From Sphagnum compactum (taxonomy: Eukaryota > Bryophyta > Sphagnopsida > Sphagnales), in the NCBI GenBank assembly GCA_965153455.1, contig OZ234493.1, positions 24,232,213-24,296,212 of the forward strand: a stretch of DNA of 64,000 nt, written 5' to 3'. Shown one piece after another: positions 1 to 11,826 of the stretch (position 1 is the stretch's first letter; each line of letters begins with the position of its first letter). Below the pieces are notes generated by a model. The model did no database searches. It saw only the letters and a program-made list of their open reading frames with translations, and was not told the DNA's origin. The position numbers and the translations under genes are program-made.

Positions 1-2950
1 TATTGGGCATCAAAAAATAATGTGAAGGAATACAAAGTCTATGCCACAATGATATGGATGTTTGACCCGGATTTTGTGAACAACTTGCGACAAGCTCCTA
101 AGGACAATTCGTGGCCAGCTAAACTGACAACCACAATTATAGGACCTGTTTAGTATGCCAAGCAAAATATTCATTAATAGAAGTTGCATGCAAGAAATGG
201 TCAGAAAATGAAAGTGATCTAAATAATGACAAATATGAATTGCTAAGTGATTAAAATACGATGCAAACTAGGAAGCACTACTCGAACAAAAAAGGAGCCC
301 CAATGGAAGAGGAAAAAGGAACCCCAATGGAGGAGGAGGGGGACTCAAAAACATTATCGCAATCAACATTTAAAGAGGAGAAGATTGAAAAAACATGGAT
401 AAAGAATGTTGTGGGTCAAACAACTGAATCACTATCGAATTGCGGCATCAAGAAGAATGTGGGTCACCATCATATGTTCAAGATCACATGTATAAGTGAG
501 GACCATTAGAAAAATTGTAAGTACCCCATTTTTTGTAAGAATTTGGAATGCCCTATAAACAACACATGCCATTGTTAAGAATAAGAAACTAGAATCGATA
601 GAACTTATTTCATAATATTGACTCATTATACGTAGTGGAAATAATCAACAAGGAACATAGTGAAAAAACAAAATTGGGAAAGATGTCAGAAGAGACCAAC
701 ACTGAATTTATTTTTATTCTGCCAAAGAACCCTAAAAAAAGTGATGTGAATAGGCACATTAGAGATAGTGAAGATAACATCACAACTTTGTCAGGATGTA
801 GGCATTCAAGTGCAATTGAAGAATTGACGGAACAATTTGTAGACAATTTCAATCTTCTTGGCTTCAAAGAGAAAAAAGCTTAAAAATGCAAAGTACCCCA
901 AAAGGAAAAGATCTTGGAAAATAACATTTTAAAAATTATTTTAAGCAATAAAAAAACAAAGGATGCAACATCTTTTAGTGAAAAAGACACTTAAATAAGA
1001 TGCTAGTCATCATAGAAAAGGACATCCAAGAGTTTAAATACACATAAACAATGTACTAAATATGTCCATATTCAAGTTTATCAAGCATTGACATCTAAGA
1101 ATTCTAATCCAAAACAACAATGAATTAACACTGCAATCATACAAGTTTTAGATAATATCATGGTAGATTTATATATTCCATGGTGCACTTTCCATTTGTA
1201 GGACAATTCATATTTTTTTCTGATGTTTGTGCTCACCTTATTGGAGAAAGTGGAAGGGATATAAGAATTTGTGATTTCCTTCCACCTACATATGTTCAAC
1301 TCATTTTGATTGTCATATATATGAAAATTGTCATCTTTTTCCACCCAAACAAATTTGAAGTCATATGCAATGTCATATATATGAAATTTGTGATTTTCCT
1401 ACAAAAGAACGATTATGAACTCTTATGCAATATCATATATATGTTAAATTTGGGATATGTTGTAAGATAGTTAAAAATTTGAAGTTATAATAGATAAATC
1501 AATATTTGAATATGAAATTTGAAATCCGTTATAAGATATTCAAATATTTGAAGCCATTATTGATCAAATAAAATTTTATTATGGAATTTGTGATATGCTG
1601 GCACCATAACAATTTTGAATTTTACTCCAGTGTTAGATATATACAAAAGTTGTGAATTACATTGTGGGAAATAATGCAATAAGTATATTCAACAAATGCA
1701 TCCATACCAAGGGCTAGCAACTACCTATATAATGCTGACAAATGAAACATGGTTACATAAGTTAACAATGTTCAAAGCAAATTTACACACTACACATCAT
1801 GGATTTATTGCATAAGCATGAAGGGATTTGGTACACATGATAATGGCAATTTTTTTGAAAAGTCAATAGTAGTTTTCAAATTTGTAAACATTATTACATT
1901 GTTATATTCAATTTAGAGCCTAGTTAGTAAATCGCTTTTGTAGGAACAATATTTCACATGGGTTTATGATATGTGCATAATTAATTAGTATTTGTTAAGA
2001 TTTTTAACAAAAAAAGAATTATCAATTAAACAATTTGAGATGAGATGTGAAAACATCATGTTGATCAAATGAGTTGGAAAAAATGGAACAAAACCTAAAG
2101 GTTTGAAAAAAAAGCCAGAGTTCAAAAGAACCTATCTATAAGTTCATCCTCACTTAGCACAAAATAGAGCTACTATATCTAGGATGTTTTGTTTGTACAT
2201 GTGAAGACGAAATGGTGGAAAAATGACGAGCCGTAGCTTCTGAATATTCTGGCAACAAATGAGTCAATGGCAAGCTAGGGAATAATTCTTCACATGCAAA
2301 AAAAAGAAATTTTCTCTACCTTGGAGGCGACCAATTTTTGCGACAAGCAATGGAATGTTAATTGTCATTGAAGTTGAACAAAAAAAAACAATAAATACTC
2401 GAATTTGTGAAGGTTAACTTATTCACAATCAATATTGAATCTAAACTTCTTTTAAATAGGAGCATTCAAATTATTTTCCTCCCCCACAGCATCAAATTGC
2501 TCCTCAATAACATCCAATTGTGGTTGCAGAAGCTCAAGATAAACATCACGGTCCAACTCAAGCATGTGGAAGCATTGATGTTGACCTTTAAACTCCCAAG
2601 ATGCAACAAGGTAGGGAAAAGTGATTGGAAGGTGTCAAGGTGGATCTCGTGTGCAACTCTAAAAGGCAAGCCACTGTTCGACACTATCATAGTATCTTGT
2701 GTGGTCCAATTAAAGAACACATCATCATCATGAATGCTTCTTTATTATATATCTTGGGGATCTATTGAAAAAACAAAACTCCCATTCTCATGCACAAGCA
2801 AAAGAGCCTTGCTCAGGAGAATTTGTGACAAATAGTATAAGAGAAATATTAGTATGGAGCTCATGCAAACATTGGAAGCCTTGTGAGAGTTCGAAAAAAG
2901 GATTACCTTCTTATTGGGAATTCAAATTTTGTGTTGTTGTTGCAACCTTA
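1..2950. other. AT-rich intergenic DNA, no gene recognised
   Basis: Only short open frames with no recognisable domain are present. A stretch near 1-150 reads as an open peptide on the plus strand but stops quickly, and I recognise no family. The composition is AT-rich with frequent homopolymer A/T runs, as in the other repeat-rich parts of the window. A 60-bp tandem repeat inside this block is listed separately. Confidence 0.5.
1312..1450. repeat. 60-bp tandem repeat, about 2.3 copies
   Basis: The motif TCATATATATGAAA recurs at about 1313 and 1373, and a variant (TCATATATATGTTA) at about 1433, with similar flanking words (ATGCAAT before it, AATTTG after it). The spacing is 60 bp. There is no sign of coding function. 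Confidence 0.6.
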
Positions 2951-3009
2951 GCCTCGGGCTCATGACCAAGGCAAGGGCTAGCAAGGTTGCGAGCCAAGAG
3001 GAAAGCCCG

Positions 3010-3835
3010 GGAGTCACACCACATGCTCCCGGGAGTGTAAGAAAGTGTGAGGGAATGAACCCTCACACTCCCAAGGGAGTTTTCACTTTGGAGTTGAAGT
3101 CCCGGTGGATTCCTGAATTTTTAGAGGGCGATTGCAAGGGTCAAAACTCATTGGATTGAAGAATTCTTTACATCATTGGAAATATCTTGGAACGTAGAGG
3201 TCTAAAATGGGCTCGCATGACCCATTTGGACATCTGAAACACAAGTTATGGCGAAAAGAAGGGCCGGGAGTCAAATTGACAATTTGACTCTTGACCACTA
3301 AAAGTCATGAATCGACCCAATTTCCTTGTGTGCAGATGGTGTGCGACATACCGTTGAAAAGCTCTTGATGAGAGCTATAACTTTGCTTTAGATCTCATCT
3401 CAATCGGAGGTTTGCACGCAAAGTTATGGGGCCCCAAAGTTGCGAGAGTCCCAACTTTGGCGATTTCGGAGTCCTGGGACAAAATGTCATTTGGATGTGG
3501 GCCTCGTGGAGAGGCACAGAGTATACTATAAGGGGGAAGGTGGTGGCTTCCCCCAAGTCCAGGCCGTGGTGAGTCTTCTGAGTCCGAGTTGCCCGTGGCT
3601 CGTCCTAGCACCAAAAGTGTTCCAAGTATGCACTAACCACTTTGTGTTGGTTGTGTAGGTCCGTGTGAGTAATTGATGCTTGTCATTTTTCCTAATCCTA
3701 TCCCGGAGGTCCAGCACGCCCCTCTACCCCTCCAAAGTGCTGCAAGCCAGGGAGCTTGCCCTGACTCCTTACCTCTTCTGTTGTTTTATGTTTGGACTCA
3801 CATTTGAGTCTTTTAACGAGTTGGGAGCGCGTCAG
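3010..3835 (+). repeat. LTR-like dispersed repeat, copy 1
   Basis: About 820 bp that align along their whole length, with moderate divergence, to 37556-38372. Shared landmarks in the same order are CGATTGCAAGGGTCAAAAC, a GGCCGGGAGTCAAA block, AAAAGCTCTTGA.GAGAGCTA, CTCATCTCAATCGGAGGTT, a TATA-like word before GGGGGAAGGTGGTGGCTT, and GGGAGCGCGTC at the end. The size, the internal TATA-like word and the GC content (higher than the surroundings) suit a solo LTR. No integrase, reverse transcriptase or primer-binding site was found next to it, so the element class is an inference. Confidence 0.6.
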
Positions 3836-5780
3836 TTGTGCATATTGTTGACGACAATAAACTTTGAGTGAATTTTGAAGTTCTAATACTCCAAATAGGA
3901 CTTTCTGTCTTTCAAAACTTGAAAGTGGTCATCGTAAAAAATGAAGACAGATCCATCCCTTGTAAGATACTTGTTTACAAAACTGAAAATGGAGACAACA
4001 TAGTTGTCCATTCTTGCATTCCACTTGAGAATTATTAAAACGGGGTTCACCACATGCGGGACATGCAAATTTCCTAGGATTTCAACAATGATGAGGTCCA
4101 TTTTGTCCTTTGGAAAATCTTGCCATAATTCGATATGATCCAAGTTATCGAATCCAAACAAAATAGGTAATTCAACGAGGAATTATTTCTTGAACTAATC
4201 TTACCTTCTTCCAAAAATGTTTTACATCATGAAAGCTAGGAGGCCATGCATGAGTTGAAACTTTTATCTTCACCAGGGAAGGCTAGTTGATATTTAGAGC
4301 CTTGGTAACCAACCTTAGGGTCTTGTGCTGGTAGTGAATATTGGGCTTGGAGGTGGTTGAACATGATATCTCCCCTTTGAAGTTTCGAGCTACTCTTATA
4401 CAAGTCTTATCCTCCTTCACATGTGTGATGATGGTTCAGCAACATGACCTCTCCTACTCCTAAAAGATCCAAGAAAGTTTTCCTCCTAAGCAGCACGGTT
4501 AAAAGAATCTTGGAATTCTGATAACCGTGCATTTACATCTTGTTTAGGGTTCTCCATGTCAGTTGTAGTTTGTGTGACCCCTGGAGTGCCTAAAACTTGG
4601 ACATCTTTCTTCTTCTTTTTCTTCTTGTCAATATCTTCTTTCTTGTTTCGTTAAGAAGATGCAAATTTCTCCAAAAATCCCAAATCAAATTTCTCTCACT
4701 TTAACCTTTATGAAATAAAAGTGCGGTCTAAAGGACAATCAAGTTACCAACCATAATATAGCAAATGAGAAGAACCCCAATCTTTGACAAGCTCCTTTTT
4801 GTACATAATGTTGTTAGATTTTGGATTGCACCAAATGCTGAAGAGTCCAGACATTTCCTAAATGGCATTTGATAGAAGCAACACACGAAAGAAGTACTTA
4901 CAAAATTCAATTAAAAAATAGTGAGGTGAGAATTAGGCATAGAATGACTCTCCACATCACCCAACAAATGCACACTTAAGTAATGTTGAGTTGGTGCCAA
5001 CTAAACAACAACCAAGATATATTGGATCTACTAAGGGCTAGTGAGACCCATAGAGGGCTCCAATGGATTTCAGTCAGCACCAATTGAGCCCCACTCGAAT
5101 GAAACGTAATGAACCTACCTAATTTATCTTAATTAGCTTTGACTAAATCTTAGTAGAAGCAATTAGGTCTTTATTGAAATTTCAGTCGGCACCAACTGAA
5201 TCCTAATAGGATATTGCATAGTGTTATCCATAGCAATATATCACTAATAATTGTTATCAATTAACATCGACTAAATCCTTATTGAATTTTATTAAATTAG
5301 AAAGGATTTATCTATAACCATAATGGTTACAAAAACATTTCAATCGACAAATGGGAAGCGTCGAACCCTACTACAAGCCTCAATAATGGCATGACTCAAA
5401 GCAAATTATTGATGCATACAATTTTTCACCTATAAAACACATGATTCAATGCTTTGTTTACTTTAGTTTGAAGTTCCCACGTCTTTCTTCTTATGATCCC
5501 ACTCTGGACCTTGAAGTACTCCCTATAGAATGTCAATTCCCATAACTCAAGTATTCACTTTTGAATATAGTCTAAGAGATACAGGACCTTAACTGATTGA
5601 TCAATGGTGACATTGAGGTCGAGTCAAACAACTTGATTGCCTCCACTTCTAGTTGCAAAATTCTAGGAAAAAGTCTATAAAATTAAAAGATGATTGGCAT
5701 TCCAAAAACCATATCTAGATCTGTACATGGAAAACAATAATATGACTTTAGATGAAAATCAAAATTGGTGCCAAGAGGTA
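3836..5780. other. Intergenic; possible decayed coding fragment on minus strand
   Basis: A minus-strand open frame at 3883-4161 (92 aa) has a patterned sequence with DLIIVEILG and GSVFIFYDD segments that loosely recall a Rossmann-type methyltransferase core, but no catalytic motif is intact. The rest of the block has no supported gene. The call of a dead fragment is tentative. Confidence 0.25.
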
Positions 5781-7930
5781 ATTATGTGAAGCCATTTATC
5801 AAAAGGTGCATCTAGAAATCCATGCTTTGCAAAATGTGTGGATGTTGTTTGATCACGTTAAACATGTTCAAGGATGGGCGACCATGGCTTGTCACATTTA
5901 TGACCTAGTCTATTGTAAGGTCATGACAATTGCAATCTATGACATGCAATCTAAGGACACTAAAGCTCAATGCATTGTGTGGAAGAAGTTGAACGCAATT
6001 GTTAAGAAAAGAAGGTTGGGTATGTTCGTTTTCAAGGGGTTCTTGGTGAATAGTGCATGAACAAATTGGAATGTTGTTCACATCATTTATCGGACTGGAG
6101 ATCCTACGGTGAAGATGGTTGACAAAAAACATATGTGTTTTTTTTGTTGGACTTAGTCTCTTGACAGACATACTAAGTAGTTGATCGCACCTAAGTTCCA
6201 TGATCAACACAACCCTCTGTTATGATTATGAGAAAGTCACATCCTTGGAGGAAGCTAACCTTTGATATGCTACCATTTGGTCGTGGAGGTACTCGTCTGG
6301 AACTACCAACGAAGGCATTATTCAAGAGTTCAACAATTGGCTTGGCTTTTGGCACTTTCGTATGTGACGATGGGGAGGCTTCATGTTGGATGTAAGTTCT
6401 TCCAAACTACTTTGTTCAAATTTTATTTTCCATCTGTCCTTCTTGAGTTCTAATTTCATTCTTTTATGTGCTTGTAGAAATTATCTTTGGACAAGGAAGT
6501 TGATATGTCAACTAATAATTTATCTGAGACATTCCATAACATTTGGTTGCAACAATCTAACAATAAGGGTATTTGCTTCTTTGTTGCAACGTCCCACGAT
6601 TATGTGTGAACATTAAGGTAGTCCTCAGTATATCATGCCTTCTTACAAGGAGATGTATTTGGGACTAGTCTAGACAAGAATGAATTGCATTTGTGTAAGG
6701 TTAATCAGTTTGGGGACCCTGTTCAAATTGTTACTACAGTTGTTAAGTACACCTTAAGCTTTAGTCTTTCCGCTAAGATACCACACTTAGAAGGTGAAAA
6801 AGTGTTTGGATTAAGCTGACGCAAGGCAAACCTTCCACTTGGGTCATAAGCAAACACACATTGGCATGACCAGGTGAACTTTTCTAGTCCAAAAGTGGCC
6901 AATGCAACGGATCCAATCAACTAGTTGTTAGCTGTGGATGTGGGGGAGACCAACGGCCTTGATATTGTTATCATGCACCCACAATGGTGTGGAGGTCCTT
7001 GAATGCTTCTATGGGGACGACATTTGTTGAATTCAATGTTGTCCCCCAAAATCAAACAATCATTGTTCAGTGTTGCAAAAAGACACTAAATGTTACTGTA
7101 AAGGCAAAATCATTTCAAAATAAATAGATTGTGGTATTATTGCTTCATGTTATGTTGGTTATTGGTCTGGAGCCAAAGGTGTATCAATTGAGCTACATAA
7201 GTTTTGGTTTTGTCATGATGACCTTATGCATTATGTGGGAAGGACAAATAAGAAATGTGCACTCGATAGACTAGCCTTGCTTGCCTTATGGCATGTGCAA
7301 GCAAGGACAGATCTCACTCAAATTGAGGTGGTGGCACTGGAGGAGGCCAGTTTTTTACTCTTGGAGAAGCCAAGATCTCCCCTTGTTAATTAGGTTGGGG
7401 ACAACACATCTACACCCGTAAACCACCTTCCGCATGTGCCCTTTGGAATTTCTTTGGCAATGGTACTTCTACCCATGTCTATAAGCCATTGGATCCATAT
7501 GTTGGCCCAAATCAAGGAGTGGGAAGAAGATTTGTTGTGTAAACTATCCATTTTGCAAGAAAACAAGTGGGAGGTGGGACAAACTCTTGAAGCCTGACTA
7601 TTAACTTCATAAAACATTCCTCCTCCCTCATGATATCAACAGATTTATCACCTCCTTTTAAGACTGCCAGAAAATTGTAAGCAATATGAGGTAATGATTA
7701 CTGATTACCCATTTTGCAGTTGCATGGATTTTTTTTCCAAGATGGTTGTCCCTCGCAAGTAGGGGTCGTGGGTGCCATGTAAACACTTGTATTACATTTT
7801 GCTATATGCCATGTACTCTAGGATTAGAAAACCATTCATCCACTATCCATCCTGGAGCTAAAATGAAGTTCATAGATTATTAAATCATGCCAAAGTCTTG
7901 GAGGTAAATTAGGTTTAAGTGTCATTAGAT
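5780..7930 (+). pseudogene. Decayed MULE-like / SWIM zinc-finger protein gene
   Basis: The plus-strand reading gives a chain of coding-like segments broken by stops and frame changes. From 5872 it reads ATMACHIYDLVYCKVM, then DMQSKDTKAQ and FKGFLVNSA to a TGA at 6058-6060; it resumes with TNWNVVHIIY..GDPTVKMVDKK, then LGFWHF near 6340. A putative intron (GTAAGT at about 6391 to TAG before 6479) leads to KEVDMSTNNLSETFHNIWLQQS. A later block near 7175-7390 reads FWFCHDDLMHYVGRTNKKCALDR. Near 7700-7860 a C-x-C (7715-7723) and a C-x-H (7778-7786) form a SWIM zinc-finger signature. I recognise the overall pattern as a repeated plant protein family ending in SWIM, as in Mutator-like transposases, but the exact family name is uncertain. 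Multiple stops show the copy is dead. Confidence 0.6.
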
Positions 7931-8248
7931 AGTTGTTAAATAGGACTATTATGGGTTCTGTTATTTTAAAATTGATTTTGCTACAAAAATAAATATTCTT
8001 CAACATGATATGTATAATGCATTATTCACTAATTTCTCAAGCATTTTCCCATTCCATGATTATGTGAACTTCCTACCATTGACTTATTGTGTGGTTTGAT
8101 TTAATTTACACAAGTTAATGTTTCACCTTTTAACATTGTAATAGCTCCTTTGAGTTTCACCTTTGACACCTTTTTTTGCGAATGAAATTGGACATGAAAA
8201 TTATGTGAGTCTAGTAATTTCCATTCATCATTATTGTTTTGGAATCAC

Positions 8249-8570
8249 TTTCATCCATACACTCAACCAACCAAGAGTTTCATCCAAATAATTCCTCTAC
8301 TTCCAATTATCATCCAAAAGTTCATTCATGTTCCACGTTCATCCAAATATTTCATCCATTTAAAATTTTTCATCCATGTACATGTGATTTTCATTTGGCA
8401 TAATTATTTAGGAATTGGTTTCATCCATACAATTTCAACCTATCAAATCTTTCATCTAAACAATTCGTCTACTTATAATTATCATCCAAAAAAATCATTG
8501 ATGTTCAACTTTCATCCAAACTTTTCATCCATTTTGTGATTTTCATCCATGTACATGTGGAAAAATATTT
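8249..8570. repeat. Tandem duplication of TTCATCC-rich unit, ~170 bp
   Basis: Two adjacent copies start with TTCATCCATAC at 8249 and 8419. Both contain a ..CTACTT..AATTATCATCCAAAA segment and end with TTTTCATCCATGTACATGTG. The short word TTCATCC recurs many times inside each copy. The same word on the opposite strand (GGATGAA) dominates 33090-33530. Confidence 0.65.
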
Positions 8571-8625
8571 TCCATGTCATTCTTATGTGGCATAGGGATA
8601 TTCATCAAAATATTCTATCCATTCT

Positions 8626-8700
8626 TGCCCACATGCTCATGTTCACAGGTTCACATTCACATGCTCATGTTCACATGCTCACACTCACATGCTCATTTCT
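8626..8700. repeat. Short CACATGCTCATGTT-type minisatellite
   Basis: Words CACATGCTCA and GTTCACA alternate over about 75 bp with small variations. It is a local slippage-type repeat. Confidence 0.6.
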
Positions 8701-8749
8701 TAACATTGCTGATGGCTCCTTTCCCCTTGTGTGTTTTGCATGTAAATGA

Positions 8750-10470
8750 AACAATGAGAGCAAGTTGTGCAACCTCATGGTTTCCTCGGTCAAATCCAAG
8801 TATCCTACATCAACCCAAAAGTAACCTTATCTAAGTTTATAATCTTTTAAAAATGTTCTTCTATATTGTAAAGCTCTGAGGCATGTCTACATAGTACTAC
8901 ATAGTATTGTTAGTTAATTTCTAACTTATTAGTAGGATGATTTTCAAGTGTTGTTTAATGGATTGTTGAACTTCAACTATATGGAAAAGTTTTGTAGCAA
9001 CATATTCTTCCCCCTATTATTGACCTTGAGTACAATCGATTTCTTCATTTGATGCGTATTCCTTTTAATCATTTCCATGGTTGTTGATGCTTAATGTAGT
9101 GTGAATTTTTGAAGGTCAAGTTTTATTGTCCATTGCCTTGGGGTTGAAAGGCCAAATACGTGTAGCCTTGAACCCAACCTTGATGTTTTTTTTGTGAATC
9201 TTATTTGGTTCCATGTGATTACTTCTAGACATACTTGCATCCTTGAGCTTTCTGAATGTTGTTTTAAATGGCTTGAAACAAAACACTTTTAATGGTTATA
9301 AAACATGTGATGTATGAGATGGTAAGATAATCATGTTTAACTTAAACTCTTGTGCCTGTTCTATTGCTTCTAAGGTAACATGATTGCCATGGCCATCCAA
9401 AATTAACAAATGTCAATTGGTAAAAAACATTCCACTTAGAACAAATTTTGTAAAAAAACAAAAAACTTCTTGAACAACAAAAAAAACATCCAAGCTTTCT
9501 TTACATATATTGTTATGTAAGGTCATGGTTGGCAAAATTTGATGTAATCATCCCATACTCTTTCACCTCTGAAAATGTAAAACCGTGGTAAAACACATGT
9601 TGCAACATTTACTGCACAATTTATAATTAATGACTCCCAAAACTTGGGGATGGTGCTATAAACTACATTTGATCTTTTCCTAATTGTCCATCATGGCAAA
9701 ACCTCCCATCAATGCCAAAACCCTTACTCCAAATTGTCTACAAGCCTATATGTTTGTTTCATTTGTATTATATATATGATCTACAATGTAATTGTATTGG
9801 TTGTAGGTCCATAAAAAAAGACCGCATTTGAGGATAGGATTGCACCACTAGATATGGCAACCATTGTGTGAAAGCATGGATGGGATATATCAGTGAAAAC
9901 CACCCGAAGATTTTAGATTGGCAATTGGGACAACATGACCCCAACATAGATGACCTTTGATAAATTGCAAAGGTTAGTGCAATCAATTGTGACATTAGAG
10001 GAAAAATTGCGATGGCTACAAATTTGGAATTATTATTTGTTTGAAAAGGAAAGCAAAAGTTTCCCACTTGAGCCTCCAACGAAAGAAACTTTAGAGCTAT
10101 GGATGGCAAAGTGCACGTTTTGGCTCCAATTGATAGAAGTTGCACAAAACTAGATCAAAGGTATGTTAAATGCAACAAAAGGCCAACCAATGTTGAGAAT
10201 TAAAGAAGGATCGAGATTCATTCCGATTTTAGATTACTTGAGAAATGTGTAGACGACATATTTCAACAAGGTCTTCTTTTTTAAAATGCCAAAGGACAAA
10301 ATGAAGGCCAAAGGAACGATCTTCAGGAACAATCTCCAAGATTACCAACTAGGGTTCCAAAAAGTGTTAAATCCTTGCATCTACATGTACTACTTCTACA
10401 CATATAATATTGATTACAAGTAGTATAGGAAACACAAGCAAGAATTTATTTCACTTCTAGCAATTGTTCC
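8750..10470. other. AT-rich intergenic DNA, no supported gene
   Basis: No recognisable gene was found. A plus-strand frame at 9950-10153 (67 aa) is open but matches nothing I know; it may be part of the decayed element that follows. Confidence 0.4.
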
Positions 10471-10477
10471 TTTAGAT

Positions 10478-11130
10478 GTTATGCGAGCATGTTTCTGCTC
10501 CTATGCAGCTCTTGCAACATGGGCTTGGTTATTAGTTCATCCTTTCATGTCCTTTGCCCATTTTCTTACAACATTTCATATTTGTTTTGATATACCACAT
10601 CTTACAATTGCGCATCTTTCACGATGTCAACGTGGTCATACCATTAATGATTTGGGTATCCGTTTGTTACGTTGTTCATGCTGGAGTGAATGCATTGTAG
10701 CCCATGATATGCTTCGAAATATCGTTGCAGTTATCGTGTCGGAAAGTGGAGTTCATGTACAAAGAGAAGTTTCCCACCTTTTCCCTTGCCATACATGGAG
10801 ACGAGTGAATATTGTTATCACCATAGATAGTTTCCAAACCTTGGCGGACATTGTCATTGCCAATTTGAGTCGTATAGATTTGGTGTAGTGTGTTTCGACG
10901 ACGACAACACATGTAGTAACAATTGTTGTTCAAAACAAGACATGATTTTACACAAAGCGAACATTAGAAGATGATTTCATTCCCCTTGCCATAAAAACCT
11001 ATGGTTGTTTCCATCTTCATTTTGATTCCTTTTGACTTCTTGTGTACATGCTAATATAATTCACCATCAATAGACCTCCTTGGTACCTTATATCTTGATA
11101 TAGGCAACAAATGTTGATAACCCTATAAAA
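10478..11130 (+). pseudogene. Decayed C-terminal part of a reverse-transcriptase element
   Basis: A 135-residue plus-strand frame (10481-10888) carries CQRGHTINDLGIRLLRC, followed by AHDMLRNIVA, EVSHLFPCHTWRRVNI and LADIVIANLSRIDL. The reading continues in frame-like fashion past the stop with FIPLAIKTYGCFHLHFDSF near 10980-11030. This order (a Cys/His C..GH...H.L.C-type motif, then a hydrophobic domain ending in ..IETYG..-like residues) is the pattern found downstream of the polymerase in many plant non-LTR-type reverse-transcriptase proteins. The upstream RT domain is not present, and stops interrupt the tail. The family assignment is from memory of similar sequences. Confidence 0.5.
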
Positions 11131-11365
11131 TGTGCAAACCATCACGATTCCAACGGGTTGCCATGCTTAGTCATAGTTCTTCATCTATTCCACACATACT
11201 AGCTAATGCACCTTTGTAATTAGTTGATTTATAACAAGGGATGCCCTTTTAGCATTACGTCTTCCACTTCATTACTATTATTTTGATTGTCTTGGTTTTC
11301 ATTTTGTGTGTTTAAATTTGCTTCAACATGCCTTGTACTTTTGGTGAATGGATTTTCATCTTTGT

Positions 11366-11366
<1 letters not shown>

Positions 11367-11403
<37 letters not shown>
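11367..11403. repeat. (TA)n microsatellite
   Basis: About 18 uninterrupted TA units. It sits just before dispersed repeat copy A, at the point where copies B and C have an AATAATAATA word, so it may have expanded from that word. Confidence 0.95.
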
Positions 11404-11408
<5 letters not shown>

Positions 11409-11625
11409 TTTACTATTTTTGAAAGATGATATTTTGGCTTGTGTTGAAAATTGAGATTAATTATAGAGTTACAATATCTTGAAGGATTTTGGTTTCTTTT
11501 AGAAGATTCTTTGAAGATTATATTTTCGAACGGTGAAATATTTGAGTTTTCATAATTCTTCTTTTGCCTTAAGATACTTTTTAATGCAAATGGCAAGGCC
11601 ACACTGTGACACACCCCTTGTTTTG
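11404..11625 (+). repeat. Dispersed promoter-proximal repeat, copy A
   Basis: Aligns with 39826-40145 and 55218-55600. Shared words in order are GATATTTTGGCTTGTGTTGAAA, TTGAGATTA, TTGAAGGATTTTGGTTTCTTTTAGA, CATAATTCTTCTTTTGC, and a terminal ATGGCAAGGCC...GTGTGACACACC..CCTTGTT. This copy is shortened at its left end by the TA tract. It ends about 200 bp before the Orai gene start codon. Confidence 0.75.
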
Positions 11626-11752
11626 GGAATGCCTCCACTCTGGGGATTTACCCTACACTTCGATTATCGAGCGAGTGGCAGTTGTTTTCAGGAAAGCTGC
11701 TCGTCGCAACTTGGTAAAGCTGCCAGTGTGTCGAGCGAGCAGGGAGGGGTGA

Positions 11753-11826
11753 AGAAGAAGAAGAAGAAGAAGGAACAAGGAACAAGAAGAAGAAGCAGAA
11801 GGGGGAGGAGGAGGAAGAGGAGAGGG
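11753..11826 (+). promoter_or_regulatory. GAA/GGA-rich 5' leader of Orai gene
   Basis: A run of GAA/AAG triplets grading into GGA/GAG triplets lies directly in front of the chosen ATG. Purine-rich GA repeats like this are common in plant 5' untranslated leaders, and the methylesterase gene in this window has the same kind of leader. An upstream frame is open through it, but the sequence is low complexity and I treat it as untranslated. Confidence 0.5.

Noticed and set aside
3883-4161. Possible methyltransferase gene on the minus strand
   Set aside because: Only a loose resemblance to a Rossmann core and no catalytic motif; not enough for a gene call.
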